NCBI RefSeq assembly: GCF_008326345.1
Contig: NZ_BJEN01000001.1
Coordinates: 434,001-498,000, forward strand
Reading direction: 5' to 3'
Source: Cutibacterium modestum
GTDB lineage: Bacteria > Actinomycetota > Actinomycetes > Propionibacteriales > Propionibacteriaceae
DNA length: 64,000 nt
The notes below the pieces were generated by a model, which was not told the DNA's origin, did not search any database, and was given only the letters and a program-made list of their open reading frames with translations. Shown here in pieces: positions 10,740-25,988 of the stretch. Both the position numbers and the translations under genes were made by a program. Every line of letters begins with the position of its first letter. Positions within the stretch are counted from its first letter, which is position 1.

Positions 10740-13700
10740 CAGATCGACTCTGTCGAGAAGACCCGCGACTCCATGACCCGGCAAATCGCCGCAGCAGTGT
10801 CCAAGGAGGTGAACAGCGGGATGCCACGTGCGATGGCTTCGCGGCGAATCTGTTTGCCATCAATGATGGTGTCCTGGCCATTGCCCATGACATTGATGAC
10901 GGCGTCGCAACCGTTGCGGCTAATGAGGTCGAGGATAGATTCCGTCGATCCAGCTTCTCCCGACCCAATCTTCTCAGCAACATCGATACGCAACCCGCCC
11001 TCGTCAAAGAAGCGAGCGGTGCCCATAGTCCCCACGAGTTGGAACCCAATTCGATCAAAGCGACGGCCCAGTTGAAGTGCCTCCGGTTTGGCGTCGTCGG
11101 CCACCGTGATGAGGATTTTGCCGTATTCGGGAACGTGCAGGCTCGCTGCCTCGAACGCCTTGTACAGAGCTTTTTCGACGGTGTCGTCGGACCCCATGAC
11201 CTCACCGGTCGACTTCATCTCCGGGCCAAGGTGGGAGTCGACGAGATCGAGCTTGGAGAAGCTGAATACCGGGGACTTGACGTGGATGCGTTTCGAGACC
11301 GACCACAGGCCAGGCTGTAATCCCAGGTCAGCGAGAGTCTCGCCGAGAATGATCTGGGTGGCCACCTCAGCCATCGACACCCCGGTCACCTTCGACAGGA
11401 AGGGCACAGTACGCGAGGCTCTCGGATTGGCTTCAATGACGTAAACCGTCTCCTCCCCGCTCGTCGGATCATTAGCGATGACGAACTGAATGTTGAGGAT
11501 GCCCTTAGTGTTCAGCCCTCGGGCTAGCTTTGTCGTCACCTCAACGATTCGATCGGTAACCTGCTGGCTCATCCGCTGCGGTGGGTAGACGGCCATCGAG
11601 TCTCCGGAGTGGACACCGGCACGCTCGATGTGCTCCATGATGCCGGGGATGAGGACGTCAGTACCGTCACATATCGCGTCGACTTCGCATTCCAGGCCAT
11701 TGAGGTAGCGATCCACCAGCACCGGCTTATCCGGACTGGTATGCACGGCATCACGCATATACCGCTTGAGTTCCTTGGTACTCGTAACGATGGCCATAGC
11801 GCGACCACCAATGACGTAAGAGGGGCGCACTAACACCGGGTAACCGAGTTCCTCGGCGACCGCCAGTGCTTCCTCGGAGGATCGTGCCGTACCACCTGGA
11901 GCTTGCGGAATACCCAATTCGGCCAGCAGAGACTCGAATCCTTCCCGGTCCTCGGCACGGTCAAGATCGGCCAACTGGGTTCCCAGGATCGGTACCCCGG
12001 CCGCCGAGAGCGGCCCAGCCAGGTTAATCGCTGTCTGGCCGCCGAACTGGACGATGACACCGTCGGGCTGCTCGAGGTCGATGACGTTCATGACGTCTTC
12101 AAAGGTCAACGGCTCGAAGTACAGTTTGTCAGAGATGGAGAAGTCGGTAGACACCGTCTCCGGATTCGAGTTCATGATGATGGCCTCGTATCCGGCAGCC
12201 TGAATGGCCTTGACGGAGTGGACGGTGGCGTAGTCGAACTCGATTCCCTGGCCAATGCGGATTGGTCCCGAGCCCAATACGAGAACACTGGGACGCTGCG
12301 ACTTATTGGACTCGTTCTCCATCTCGTAGGTCGAGTAGAAATACGGGGTTGAGGACTCAAACTCACCGGCACAGGTGTCAACCATCTTGTACACCGGTAC
12401 AATCCCGTTCTCGACGCGACGAGACCGCACCTCATCAGAGGACTTACCCCAGATCCGCGCGATAGCTGGGTCGGAGAAACCATTGCGCTTCGCGATCCAT
12501 AGCGCCTCAGGGTCGTCAGGACAGGCTCGCAGCCGCTCCTCGATCTCGAGGATGTGGGCTATCTTGTCAAGGAAGAACACGTCGATACTGGTCTGTTCGT
12601 GCAGCTCGTGCACAGTGCGTCCGCGTCGGATCGCCTCAGTCAGGCAGAACAGACGGTCATCGCGAGCATGCAGTAACCGTTCCTCAAGGATGTCGTCAGG
12701 AAGATCGGCAACATCACGCAGAGCCAGGTGGTCGACGCCAATCTCTAGGGAGCGGACCGCCTTGAGCAGGGACTCCTCGATGGTGCGTCCGAGGGCCATA
12801 ACCTCACCGGTCGCCTTCATCTGAGTTCCTAGGCGACGATCAGCCCGAGCGAACTTATCGAAAGGCCAGCGCGGGATCTTGGCGACAACGTAGTCGAGCA
12901 TCGGCTCAAACATCGACCACGTTGTCCCGGTGACGGGGTTGCGGATCTCGTCAAGGGTTAAACCGACGGCAATCTTGGCGGCGATTTTGGCGATCGGGTA
13001 GCCAGTCGCCTTCGAGGCTAGGGCCGAGGAGCGCGAGACTCGCGGGTTGACCTCGATGACGTAGTACTGGAAGGAATTCGGGTCAAGAGCGAGCTGGACG
13101 TTGCAGCCACCCTCAATCCCGAGTGCCCGGACGATCTCAATCGACGCATCGCGCAGCATCTCGTGCTCGACGTCGGTGAGGGTCTGGGTAGGAGCAAAAA
13201 CGATGGAGTCACCGGTGTGAACCCCGACCGGGTCGAAGTTCTCCATGGTGCAGACCACCATGGTGTTGTCGGCGCCGTCGCGCATCATTTCATACTCGAT
13301 TTCCTTGTACCCAGCGATCGACTGTTCTACCAGGCACTCAGTGACCGGGGACAGCTCTAGTCCCTTCCCTACGATGCGTTCGAGTTCGGCCTCATCGTGG
13401 CACAGACCGCCGCCAGTGCCACCAAGGGTGTATGCAGGACGGACGATAAGCGGGTATCCGATGGTGTTCCCGACTTTGACCGCCTCGTCAATGGTGTGAA
13501 CAATTTCGGAGGCCGGAACCGGCTGACCCAGCTCATCCATGAGCTGCTTGAACAGATCACGGTCTTCGGCCTTCTCGATGGCCGAAAGCTTAGTGCCGAG
13601 CAATTCGATGCCGAGTTCGTCGAGAATCCCAGATTTGGCTAGCTCAGTGGCCATATTGAGACCAGTCTGGCCGCCCAGAGTGGGAACGATGGCGTCAGGC

Positions 13701-13945
13701 CGCTCCCGGCGCAAAATTGAAGAGACGAACTCGAAGGTGATCGGCTCAATGTAGACCTTGTCGGCAATGTCACGGTCGGTCATGATCGTCGCTGGATTGG
13801 AGTTGACGAGGATGACCTCGTACCCCTCCTCTTTGAGTGCCAGGCAGGCCTGGGTACCGGCGTAGTCGAACTCGGCGGCCTGCCCGATGATGATTGGCCC
13901 AGATCCGATGACGAGGATGCGGTGCAGGTCGGTACGGTGGGGCAT
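10739..13945 (-). CDS. carB: carbamoyl-phosphate synthase large subunit
   Basis: Makes carbamoyl phosphate from bicarbonate, ammonia and two ATP, for pyrimidine and arginine synthesis. The 1068-residue protein has the duplicated layout of the family: two ATP-grasp halves, each opening with a matching motif ([19 protein letters not shown] near residue 10 and [19 protein letters not shown] near 555), then a C-terminal MGS-like allosteric domain. Its ATG overlaps the carA stop by one base. Full length, no lesions. Confidence 0.97.
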
Positions 13946-15033
13946 CAGTTCTGACCTCCAATATGATCGGCGTCCATGAGAGCGACGAAGTCGTCGAAGA
14001 CGTGAGCGGCGTCGTGAGGTCCGGCAGCAGCATCGGGGTGGTATTGCACCGAGAAGGATCCAAGCCGAGTGTGACGCACACCCATCACGGTCTCGTCATT
14101 GATCTCAATGTGGGTGATCTCCAACTCGGTGCCAGCCACCGATTCGGGATCAACGGCGTAGCCGTGGTTCTGGCTGGTGAAATCGATCCGGCCAGTCGAC
14201 AATTCGCGGACTGGGTGGTTGAAACCGCGGTGACCGAAAGGGAGCTTATAGGTGTCGGCACCGTTAGCTAGAGCGAAGATCTGGTGGCCCATACAGATAC
14301 CGAAAATCGGGTACTCCTCCTGCAGCTCTCTCACCACATCCTGTACCCCCGGGATGGACTTCGGATCCCCGGGACCGTTCGAAAGCATGATGCCATCGGG
14401 CCCCAGGGCCCGCACCCGATCAGCCGAGATGTTCCACGGCACAACGGTCACGGCACAACCTCGTTTGCTCAGTTCTCGCAAGATGGAATGCTTAAGACCG
14501 AAGTCGAAGAGCACCACGCTGCGCCCGCCTAAGGGCGACGGGTAGGCGGTGCGAGTCGACACCTGGGCTATCTGGTCGGTAGGCAGCTGGGCGTCGCGCA
14601 ACTTCTCCAACTCGACGTCGAGGTCAGCGTCAGGATCCAGCAGCACTCCCTTCATGACTCCCTCAGCGCGCAACCGGCGCACCAAGGCGCGAGTATCGAT
14701 CCCAGCCAGACCCGGGATACCGTGAGTAATAAGAAACTCGTCAAAGCTACTCCGGTTGCGCCAGTTGCTGGCCAGTCGCGGCACCTCGCGACAGATGACT
14801 CCGGCGGTCGTCGGGAACAGCGACTCCATGTCGTCGCGGTTGATTCCGCAGTTGCCAATGAGGGGGTAGGTGAAAGTGACGATCTGTCCGTTGTAGGACT
14901 GGTCGGTCAAAGTTTCCTGGTAACCGGTCATACCAGTGGTGAAGACGACTTCGGCACTCACCTGACGGTCGGCTCCAAACGCCTCCCCCCGGTAACTCGT
15001 CCCATCGGCCAGCAACAGGGTGCGTCTGCTCAT
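13945..15033 (-). CDS. carA: carbamoyl-phosphate synthase small (glutaminase) subunit
   Basis: Releases ammonia from glutamine and channels it to CarB. The CPSase small-chain N-terminal domain ([34 protein letters not shown]) precedes a class I amidotransferase domain. Its nucleophile lies in [15 protein letters not shown] near residue 240 and the catalytic His in [15 protein letters not shown]. At 362 residues it has normal length. ATGA overlap with pyrC upstream and a one-base overlap with carB downstream tie it tightly into the operon. Confidence 0.97.
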   Translation of the reverse strand: MSRRTLLLADGTSYRGEAFGADRQVSAEVVFTTGMTGYQETLTDQSYNGQIVTFTYPLIGNCGINRDDMESLFPTTAGVICREVPRLASNWRNRSSFDEFLITHGIPGLAGIDTRALVRRLRAEGVMKGVLLDPDADLDVELEKLRDAQLPTDQIAQVSTRTAYPSPLGGRSVVLFDFGLKHSILRELSKRGCAVTVVPWNISADRVRALGPDGIMLSNGPGDPKSIPGVQDVVRELQEEYPIFGICMGHQIFALANGADTYKLPFGHRGFNHPVRELSTGRIDFTSQNHGYAVDPESVAGTELEITHIEINDETVMGVRHTRLGSFSVQYHPDAAAGPHDAAHVFDDFVALMDADHIGGQN

Positions 15034-16363
15034 TGCGGGTCTCCCATCTCGTGGTCGTCAGTCTTACCTATCAGCTGGCCGCGCCAGTGGACCGTCCGGC
15101 CACCGACAATCGTCAGCACGCACTCACCGAGGACGGAACGACCAGCGAAGGGGGTGTTACGCCCCATCCCGGCCCCTTCTTCGGGGATAATCGTCGACTC
15201 GGTGCGCAAGTCGAAGGCGGCCAAGTCGGCCGGCCCTCCCACACGCAGTCGACCGGCCTCCGGCAACCCAAAGGTCTCGACAGGTCCGACGGTGAGCCAG
15301 TCAACAAGTTGGTCGAGTCGGAACCGCCGGTTAAGTACAAAGTTGGTATACAGCAGAGCGAAGGTGTGCTCGTTAGTGATGACCCCAAAAGCGGCATTAC
15401 GGAATGAACATGCCTTTTCCTCAGCTGCATGTGGAGCGTTATCGGTGGCGATACAGGTCAACGTTCCATCACACAGGCCCTCGACCATGGCGTCGACGTC
15501 GTCGCGGGTGCGCAGCGGCGGGTTCATCTTGTAGAACCCGTCGTCATCGGGGATGTCGTCATCGGCCAACAGCAGGTGGTGCGGAGCAACCTCACCGGTG
15601 ACGTTTGCACCGTCCTCACGGCCCCGGCGCAAGGTTCGGATCGACTGTCGGGTCGAGGCGTGGCACAGGTGGTAGTGGGCGCCAGTCGCCTCGGCGATCA
15701 TGACGTCGCGGGCCACCTGCACAGTCTCGGCGAGACGGGTCATGGGGGGTAAGTCGAGTTCCCTAGCCCGGCGCCCGTCGTTGATAACCCCGCCCCGCAC
15801 CAGCGACTCGTCCTCGGCGTGAGCAGCGATCGGACGGTCGACAACAGCAGCGGACCGCATCGCATCGTACATGACTCCGGCCGGCTGCACTCCCTTGCCG
15901 TCATTGGAGAAAGCCACAGCCCCAGCCCGCGTCAAGGCCTCAACGTCGACGAGATCGTCGCTCGTCAGCCCAACAGTGATGGGAGCAATGGGCAGCACCC
16001 GCACTAGCGCCGACTCCTCAATCCTCCTGTTGAGGTCAGCCATGAGCTCCGGAGTATGGGGGTCAGGAGCAGTATTGGGCATCGCACAAATCGTCGTCCA
16101 GCCTCCCCGGGCAGCCGCAGCAGTGCCCGATGCGATGGTCTCCTTATGCTCCTGACCCGGTTCACGCAGATGGACGTGAAGGTCCACCATCCCGGGCGTC
16201 ACCAGAGCCCCGCCGAGATCGATGACCTCGGCATCGGCCCCATCGAGGGCATTGGATCGCCCTCGCGAAATAGCCTCAATCCGCTCATCGCGAATGAGGA
16301 GCTGGGAGGGAACCGGCGTGGCTCCCACCAGCATGGTCAACCCGGTGAGGAGGACCCGTCGGC

Positions 16364-16367
<4 letters not shown>
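15030..16367 (-). CDS. pyrC: dihydroorotase
   Basis: Cyclises carbamoyl-aspartate to dihydroorotate. It is a class I dihydroorotase of the amidohydrolase fold: the metal-binding [17 protein letters not shown], the later HAEDESL and YHLCHAST His residues, and the catalytic Asp in [14 protein letters not shown]. The GTG at 16367 overlaps the pyrB stop as GTGA and has GGGAG upstream. 445 residues. Confidence 0.96.
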
Positions 16368-17923
<1,556 letters not shown>

Positions 17924-17970
17924 CATCGGACGACGCGCATACGCGCAGTCGCCTGCTGGCACGACCTTCG

Positions 17971-17985
17971 CGACCTCACGGGATC
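17971..17985 (-). promoter_or_regulatory. PyrR-binding-loop-like hairpin in the pyr leader
   Basis: The minus-strand RNA reads GCGA-UCCCGUGAGG-UCGC around here: a short stem presenting UCCNGNGAGG in the loop. This matches the core of the Bacillus PyrR binding loop (ARUCCNGNGAGGYU) closely. It lies about 90-105 nt upstream of pyrR, in the right orientation, ahead of the ribosome-binding-site stem. PyrR bound to UMP would favour the repressed state. Confidence 0.65.
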
Positions 17986-18030
17986 GCCATTAAAGGGCGT
18001 CGCTAGAAGCGTAGCACAGCTCGGGACAGG

Positions 18031-19041
18031 TTAGAAGATATGGTCGGCCAGCACCGACTCGATACGCACCCTTTCGTCGTCAGTAAAGGGGGTTGCTCCA
18101 AGCGCGTCGATGTCTGAATCCAGCTGAGGTACCGAGGAGGCCCCGACGAGCACGCTGGTAATGCGGGACTCACGCAGAATCCAGGAGAGGGCCATCTGAG
18201 CCAGAGTCTGGTCGCGGTCCTTGGCAACCTCGTTGAGAGCAGCGACAGCGGCGCGGGTGGCGTCGTTGATCTGTTCGGGTCGCAACGAAACCGCCCCCAT
18301 GCCAGCACGGGACTGGGCAGGGACGCCCCGCAGGTACTTATCGGTGAGAATTCCTTGAGCCAATGGGGAGAAGCAAATGATGCCCATCCCCTCTTGTTCG
18401 CAGGTGTCGATCAGACCGTCCTCAATCCATCGATCGAGCATGTTGTAACGCGGCTGGTGAATAAGTAATGGGGTGCCAAGGTCACGGGCGATGGCAGCAG
18501 CACGCTCAGTCTGCTTGAGATCATATGAGGAAATACCTGCATACAGGGCACGACCCGATCGCACGATCCGGTCAAGGGCTCCGATCGTCTCCTCGAGCGG
18601 GGTGTCCGGGTCGTACCGGTGGAAATAGAAGATGTCGACGTAGTCCAGACCCATCCGCTTGAGGGACTGGTCGCAGGAGGCGACGAGGTACTTACGGGAC
18701 CCGCCCTGTCCATAGGGGCCGGGCCACATATCGTAGCCAGCCTTGGAGCTAATAATAAGTTCGTCCCGGTAGGGCTTGAAATCAGTCGCCATGATACGAC
18801 CGAAATTGATCTCGGCCTGTCCATAGGGGGGACCGTAATTATTAGCGAGGTCGAAGTGGGTAATACCGCGGTCGAAAGCGCGACGCAACACGGCACGCTG
18901 CGTGGATCCAGGGTGAAGGTCTCCGAAGTTGTGCCACAATCCCAAAGAGACGGCAGGGAGCAACAAGCCACTCGTTCCGCAACGCCGATATTCCATGGTC
19001 TCGTAACGATCCTGGGCTGCCACATATGTGCTCACTGCCAT
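18031..19041 (-). CDS. aldo/keto reductase, L-glyceraldehyde 3-phosphate reductase type
   Basis: NADPH-dependent aldo-keto reductase of the AKR14 (YghZ/GpR) group. The catalytic tetrad is visible: Asp and Tyr in THFDLANNYGPPYG, Lys in LIISSKAGYDMWPGPYGQGG and His in IFYFHRYDPDTPLEET. YAGISSYDL and LVGASSVPQLDSDIDAL form the rest of the barrel and cofactor site. The start at 19041 (MAVSTYVAAQDRYETMEYR) matches the family's N-terminus. Function in this organism may be detoxification of methylglyoxal or triose phosphates. It is divergent from the nicotinamidase gene. Confidence 0.88.
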   Translation of the reverse strand: MAVSTYVAAQDRYETMEYRRCGTSGLLLPAVSLGLWHNFGDLHPGSTQRAVLRRAFDRGITHFDLANNYGPPYGQAEINFGRIMATDFKPYRDELIISSKAGYDMWPGPYGQGGSRKYLVASCDQSLKRMGLDYVDIFYFHRYDPDTPLEETIGALDRIVRSGRALYAGISSYDLKQTERAAAIARDLGTPLLIHQPRYNMLDRWIEDGLIDTCEQEGMGIICFSPLAQGILTDKYLRGVPAQSRAGMGAVSLRPEQINDATRAAVAALNEVAKDRDQTLAQMALSWILRESRITSVLVGASSVPQLDSDIDALGATPFTDDERVRIESVLADHIF

Positions 19042-19085
19042 GGCGTCAGCGTATCTAGAACTGAGGGCAGTGGAAGGATGTGTCC

Positions 19086-19667
19086 ATGACTTCGTCACAC
19101 CGTGCCCTTGTCGTTGTCGATGTCCAGCCGACCTTCTGTGAGGGAGATGCTTTGGCTGTCGCCGGCGGCAATGCCTGCGCCGAGCGCATCGCGAAGTACG
19201 TCCCAACTCACCGTGCTCGTTACGACATGGTGGTCACTACTCAGGATTGGCATATTGATCCAGGTGACCACCTCTCCGACAACCCGGACTTTGTGGATTC
19301 CTGGCCGCCACACGGGATTGCTGGCACCGCCGAGGCTGAGATTCATCCGGCGATCGCCAAGATTCCTGTCGACGCGCGGGTCAAGAAAGGACAATACGCT
19401 GCGGCCTACTCCGGCTTCGAGGGGACTACCGAGGAGGGGTCAACTCTCGAAACGATATTACGCGATCGCGGGATCGAGGCTGTCGACGTCGTTGGTTTGG
19501 CCCTATCCCACTGTGTCAAAGCCACGGCTCTGGACGCCCAGCGTCTCGGGTTCGCCACAACGTGCCTGACCGATCTCAGCGAGCCGGTCAGCCCAGAATT
19601 GGGCGACGCGGCCGTGGCGGCTATGAAGGATGCCGGGGTGAGGCTCACCACCGGTTCGCAGCTCTGA
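19086..19667 (+). CDS. pncA: nicotinamidase / pyrazinamidase
   Basis: Hydrolyses nicotinamide to nicotinate in NAD salvage. The Asp-Lys-Cys triad is present: Asp in ALVVVDVQPTF, Lys in RVKKGQYAAAYSGF and the nucleophile in VVGLALSHCVKATALDA. The metal-site TTQDWHIDPGDH block is clear. The ATG at 19086 sits 8 nt after GGAAGG; a GTG at 19080 is too close to that site. 193 residues. With pncC elsewhere in the window, two NAD salvage activities are encoded nearby. Confidence 0.92.
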   Translation: MTSSHRALVVVDVQPTFCEGDALAVAGGNACAERIAKYVPTHRARYDMVVTTQDWHIDPGDHLSDNPDFVDSWPPHGIAGTAEAEIHPAIAKIPVDARVKKGQYAAAYSGFEGTTEEGSTLETILRDRGIEAVDVVGLALSHCVKATALDAQRLGFATTCLTDLSEPVSPELGDAAVAAMKDAGVRLTTGSQL

Positions 19668-19780
19668 GCGTCACTGACGAGTCTTCGTCATCCGTCTGGT
19701 AACTAGCTGAAACATCTCTGTCGCAAATCTGTCCCAGGTCCCGACGATAATCGGTGTCGACGTTGACGAAAGAGCTAACT

Positions 19781-21309
19781 ATGACCGCATTTCAGATCGC
19801 CGACACCATTGGTCAGCTTGCCCTTGAGGAGAAAGCGTCCCTGTGCTCAGGCAGTGACGCCTGACATCTTCAAACTATCGAACGCCTCAGTATTCCCGGG
19901 CCGATGATCACTGACGGCTCCACGGTCTGCGCAAGGTGTCTGACGGGTCGCCAGCTGGCCTCTACGATTCTGTGCCCGCCACCTGCTTCCCCGCCCGGAC
20001 TGGTATCGACGCGGGACCCCGCCCTCATCAGGGAGGTTGGCGTCGCGTTGGGCCAGGAGACGCGGGCGGAGTCCGTGGCTGTGCTACTCAGCCCGGGCAT
20101 CAACATGAAACGTTTCCCATTGTGCGGTCATAACTTCGAGTAGTTTTCCGAGGACCCTGTATTGATGAGTTTGCCCGTACCCTGCGCTACCAAGGAGCCG
20201 GGTCGTCGAAGGTTAATCCGACCCGCCTGGATACTGCCCAACGCACTACAGAAAGTCTGGGTCAACGTGCACTCCTCTCTCTCCCGGATTCTCCCTCGCC
20301 GATCAGCCAGCCCCAGCCCGCCGACGAGGCAGTCTCGATAGCGAAGAGACACATAGCCGTCCTGTTCTTGGGCTTACCAGACATCATTGAATCGGAAGGA
20401 TACGACCGCACTTCAACTGTCTTGCCAGCGGATCAAGTTGACCTCCTGCGCCAAGTAAGGGAAGTGACCATCCACTGCTGGTTGGGTGGACAGGCAAGCG
20501 GAAACGGGGCTGTCGACGTCCTCACGGGGCAAGGTCAACCCTTCCGGACATCTCGCTGAACCATCGCCAAGAAACTGTCCGACATTCCCGCTCAACCCAA
20601 TTTCCCAGGGGAACTCCAGCACATGCACTACGGAGAAGGTAGATACATCGGTTATCGGGGCCTTGACGCCACTGACCGGCCGGTTGCCTATCCCCTCGGC
20701 CACGGCCTGAGCTACACCACCTTCGTCTACTCCGACCTCGACCTAGCCATCAGCCGCATTACCGAGTTCACTGGGCCAGACGATCCAGTACTGACCGTCA
20801 GCTTCACCGTCTCCAATACCGGAGACCAGGCCGGCGCTGCTGTACCTTAGGTCTTGGAGTTCCCCGACGCCACTGTCGACCGCTGCGTGCGCGAGCTCAA
20901 AGCTTTCCGTCGTGTGGAATTAGAGCCGGACCAGAGGTAGACGGTCACCGTCACGCTAACCCATCGCAACCTGTCCTACTGGGACATCCCTCCACTCCTG
21001 GGCAGTTGAGTCGGGGACTGTACGCGTCAAGGCGAGCGCCTCCAGCCGTGATCTTCTACTCGTAGCTGACATCGCCCTCGATGCCCCGCAGGTGCGTCAG
21101 CCTCTGCGCCGCGACTCCACCGTCGCGGAGTGGATGGCGAACGACGAAATCTTCGCAGCGAAGGTCCACCACGCGACACAGAAGGTGGGCATCGACCTTG
21201 ACAACGATCCGACGCTGGCGGCCTCCGTGCTCAACATGCCGGCTTACAAGATGCCATAAACAGCTCCGATTATGCCCCGGAACAATTGGACGAGATGCTC
21301 AGTAAATAA
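19781..21309 (+). pseudogene. GH3 beta-glucosidase, heavily decayed
   Basis: Degraded glycoside hydrolase family 3 gene. Opening MTAFQIADTIGQLALEEKAS is typical, but TGA at 19862 interrupts it at a position usually Trp. Further pieces in other frames are recognisable: IERLSIPGPMITDGS, the ALGQETRAESVAVLLSPGIN stretch with NMKRFPLCGHNFE, then the linker and C-terminal fibronectin-type III-like part (GEGRYIGYRGLDATDR, VAYPLGHGLSYTTF). A large central part containing the catalytic Asp is missing. Several more in-frame stops follow, ending at TAA 21307-21309. Not functional. Confidence 0.88.
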
Positions 21310-21316
21310 CGTTAAG

Positions 21317-21360
21317 CCCGATGTACCGGCGGACCTAGGCGAGACCGCCGATACATCGGG
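21317..21360. terminator. long hairpin after the GH3 pseudogene
   Basis: Arms 21317-21332 (CCCGATGTACCGGCGG) and 21345-21360 pair over 16 bp with one wobble, around a 12-nt loop. It sits 8 nt after the last pseudogene stop and 55 bp from the end of the convergent DUF3052 gene. It lacks a T tract on either side. Probably a terminator that outlived its gene. Confidence 0.6.
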
Positions 21361-21414
21361 TATACCGCAGACCCTACAGAACTATCCCGCAGGGGGCGAA
21401 TGAAAGAAGAAGGG

Positions 21415-21939
21415 TCAGCGCCGCCCGCCGCGCGGACGCACAATCTTGTGGGCCTGCCAATCCTTGCTGACGTCGTAACTGGTGGTCAACACCATTCCAG
21501 CGGTGTCTGCACCGTCAGACAGGTCAGCCGGATCGATGGTGCCCGGGCGTCCCACCTTCGGGGTGACGAGAACGATAAACCCATCGTCAGACAGATCACG
21601 CATAGCGTCAACCAAACCGTCGGCTACATCGCCGTCGTCGGCGCGCAACCACAACCAGACGATGTCAACGGCGTCGATCGAATCTTCAATCATGTCGCCG
21701 TCGATGAGGTCCATAACCTCCTGGCGGAGGTCCTCGTCAACGTCATCGTCCCAACCGAGCTCCTGGACGACCTGCCCAGGCTCGAAACCGAGCTTGTCCA
21801 AATCGCTGCCGCTTCCCACGAAATCCTTCGCTTTCCCTTGCTCTGTGTGACAGGAAGTTCCCACCTTCATCAGTGTGCCAGAACATCCCGCCGACGACCA
21901 CCGTGGGGCCTTTTCTGCGACGGTCACCGTCGAAGTCAC
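21415..21939 (-). CDS. DUF3052 family protein
   Basis: A 174-residue acidic protein of an actinobacterial family of unknown function. The core LGFEPGQVVQELGWDDDVDE, the acidic WLWLRADDGDVADGLVDA and VLVTPKVGRPGTIDPADL are characteristic. The family is usually found next to aceE, as here, with one gene between. The GTG at 21939 shares a base with the stop of the preceding endoglycosidase gene and its GGAG lies inside that gene, so coupling is likely. The first ~35 residues are not family-like; a shorter start is possible. Confidence 0.8.
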   Translation of the reverse strand: MTSTVTVAEKAPRWSSAGCSGTLMKVGTSCHTEQGKAKDFVGSGSDLDKLGFEPGQVVQELGWDDDVDEDLRQEVMDLIDGDMIEDSIDAVDIVWLWLRADDGDVADGLVDAMRDLSDDGFIVLVTPKVGRPGTIDPADLSDGADTAGMVLTTSYDVSKDWQAHKIVRPRGGRR

Positions 21940-22832
21940 TACCTTTTCTCCAAGGCCGTTGTCATGGCCTGCACAAGAGACGGGTTCGTCGACATCCGCA
22001 AGTCGTACGTCATGAAGACGCCATAACCGTCACGGATCGTCCGAGAAGCCATCGTCTGGACCATTTCAGTCGACGTATGTCCCCAGTCAACTGCTGCCGC
22101 TCCTAAACGACTTCGGGGCATACCCGGCACTGATGGTTCCTGATAGGTGCCGTACCACGGGTTCCATGCATAGTCGAGGTCATCTGATGCATTGCCCACC
22201 GCTGAAACAGTTCGATCAACCGATGGCCCAATCGAGTACAGGGTGAGAAGTTTGTGAGGCCCCAGGTGGCGTCGCAGCGCACGAACAAACCAAACGAAAG
22301 AGTCTTCATTGGGCTGACCGGTACCATTTTTACCATACTCGGAATATTCGTCATCTAGGTCGACGCCATCCAGGTGACACCTATGAACAACCCTTGCTAC
22401 CTGAGCCGCAAACCGGTCAGCGTCATGCCGAATTGGAAAGTTGGCGAATCCGGCACCCTCATGGTTACCAAGGAGCGACAAGAGTACCTTCGTCCCACGA
22501 CGCTGTAACGGACGAATCTGGGTTTCGGTAGCTCTCAGCGTTTCCAGGACTCGCTCGTTCAGGTGCAGGTAAGCCGTGCACCCGTCATAATTGATATTGG
22601 CCGCAAAAATCATCGCCAGATCGAAGACCGGTCGGTGAGCCCCTTCTCGGACGAAGGCCCCGACAGTCGCGAAATCCTCATGATTGACCTCGATGTAGAC
22701 CGCGGTGGTCACTGCCTTAGAAGCCCCGCAAGGCCTTGCAAACGCGATATCTGCGGACGTCTGTTCCGTGATCAACGCTGTCGAGACTACCCCGACGGTG
22801 CCAGCGAGCACCTGACGACGGCTCAACCCCAT
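21939..22832 (-). CDS. secreted GH18 endo-beta-N-acetylglucosaminidase (EndoH-like)
   Basis: Cleaves the chitobiose core of N-linked glycans. The catalytic block LDGVDLDDEYSEYG carries D-G-x-D-x-D-x-E as in Streptomyces EndoH. An LSLLGNHEGAGFANF stretch precedes it, and WNPWYGTY and FMTYDLRM complete the barrel. The ATG at 22832 (AGGAG upstream) gives a Tat signal: SRRQVLAG followed by a hydrophobic stretch and an alanine-rich cleavage region near residue 32. About 297 residues; export and host-glycoprotein feeding are inferred. It reads into DUF3052. Confidence 0.88.
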   Translation of the reverse strand: MGLSRRQVLAGTVGVVSTALITEQTSADIAFARPCGASKAVTTAVYIEVNHEDFATVGAFVREGAHRPVFDLAMIFAANINYDGCTAYLHLNERVLETLRATETQIRPLQRRGTKVLLSLLGNHEGAGFANFPIRHDADRFAAQVARVVHRCHLDGVDLDDEYSEYGKNGTGQPNEDSFVWFVRALRRHLGPHKLLTLYSIGPSVDRTVSAVGNASDDLDYAWNPWYGTYQEPSVPGMPRSRLGAAAVDWGHTSTEMVQTMASRTIRDGYGVFMTYDLRMSTNPSLVQAMTTALEKR

Positions 22833-22891
22833 GTGTCCCACTCCTTCGATCTCCACCCCTCGCAGCGCCGTTACCACGAGAACTAATTCGG

Positions 22892-22909
22892 TTTAGCCTA
22901 GGCGCTAAA
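22892..22909. promoter_or_regulatory. palindrome upstream of the endoglycosidase gene
   Basis: TTTAGC-CTAGGC-GCTAAA has perfect 6-bp arms and lies 60 bp upstream of the ATG at 22832. Position and symmetry suggest an operator. There is loose likeness to an iron-regulator (DtxR/IdeR) box, TTAGGTTAGSCTAACCTAA, but the match is too weak to name a regulator. Confidence 0.4.
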
Positions 22910-22953
22910 AAGGCTAGCAGGAGAATGGTGGAGGCAACGGATTTCAACGAAAA

Positions 22954-22984
22954 CCGGGGCAGCCCACATCATGGAATGCCCCGG
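22954..22984 (-). terminator. intrinsic terminator of aceE
   Basis: CCGGGGCA...TGCCCCGG forms an 8-bp perfect stem 19 nt after the aceE stop, followed on the minus strand by TTTTC. It separates aceE from the endoglycosidase gene, which therefore needs its own promoter. Confidence 0.8.
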
Positions 22985-23003
22985 CTTTTCGACGATCTAT
23001 CGA

Positions 23004-25746
<2,743 letters not shown>

Positions 25747-25988
25747 GCCGGGTCCTTTCTCATCGACATCGACGCACAACCGGCGACATCACCGGTGACG
25801 GTTCGAGGTGGCGGCCCGAGGGCCCACCGCCCACCTATTGTGTCGTCTTATAGAAGAAAAGTCACTCGGAGATATCGTAAATCGACTCAGCGCGTAATTC
25901 CCCCGGGTCTATTCGCCGTCTGCCGTCGCTGCCCTGCCTAAGGCATCGCCCCACTAGACTGACCGAAGTCTCGCCGAGGGGGGCTTAG

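Noticed and set aside
22892-22909. DtxR/IdeR iron box before the endoglycosidase gene
   Set aside because: Only the outer TTA...TAA bases resemble the consensus; I kept it as an unnamed palindrome.
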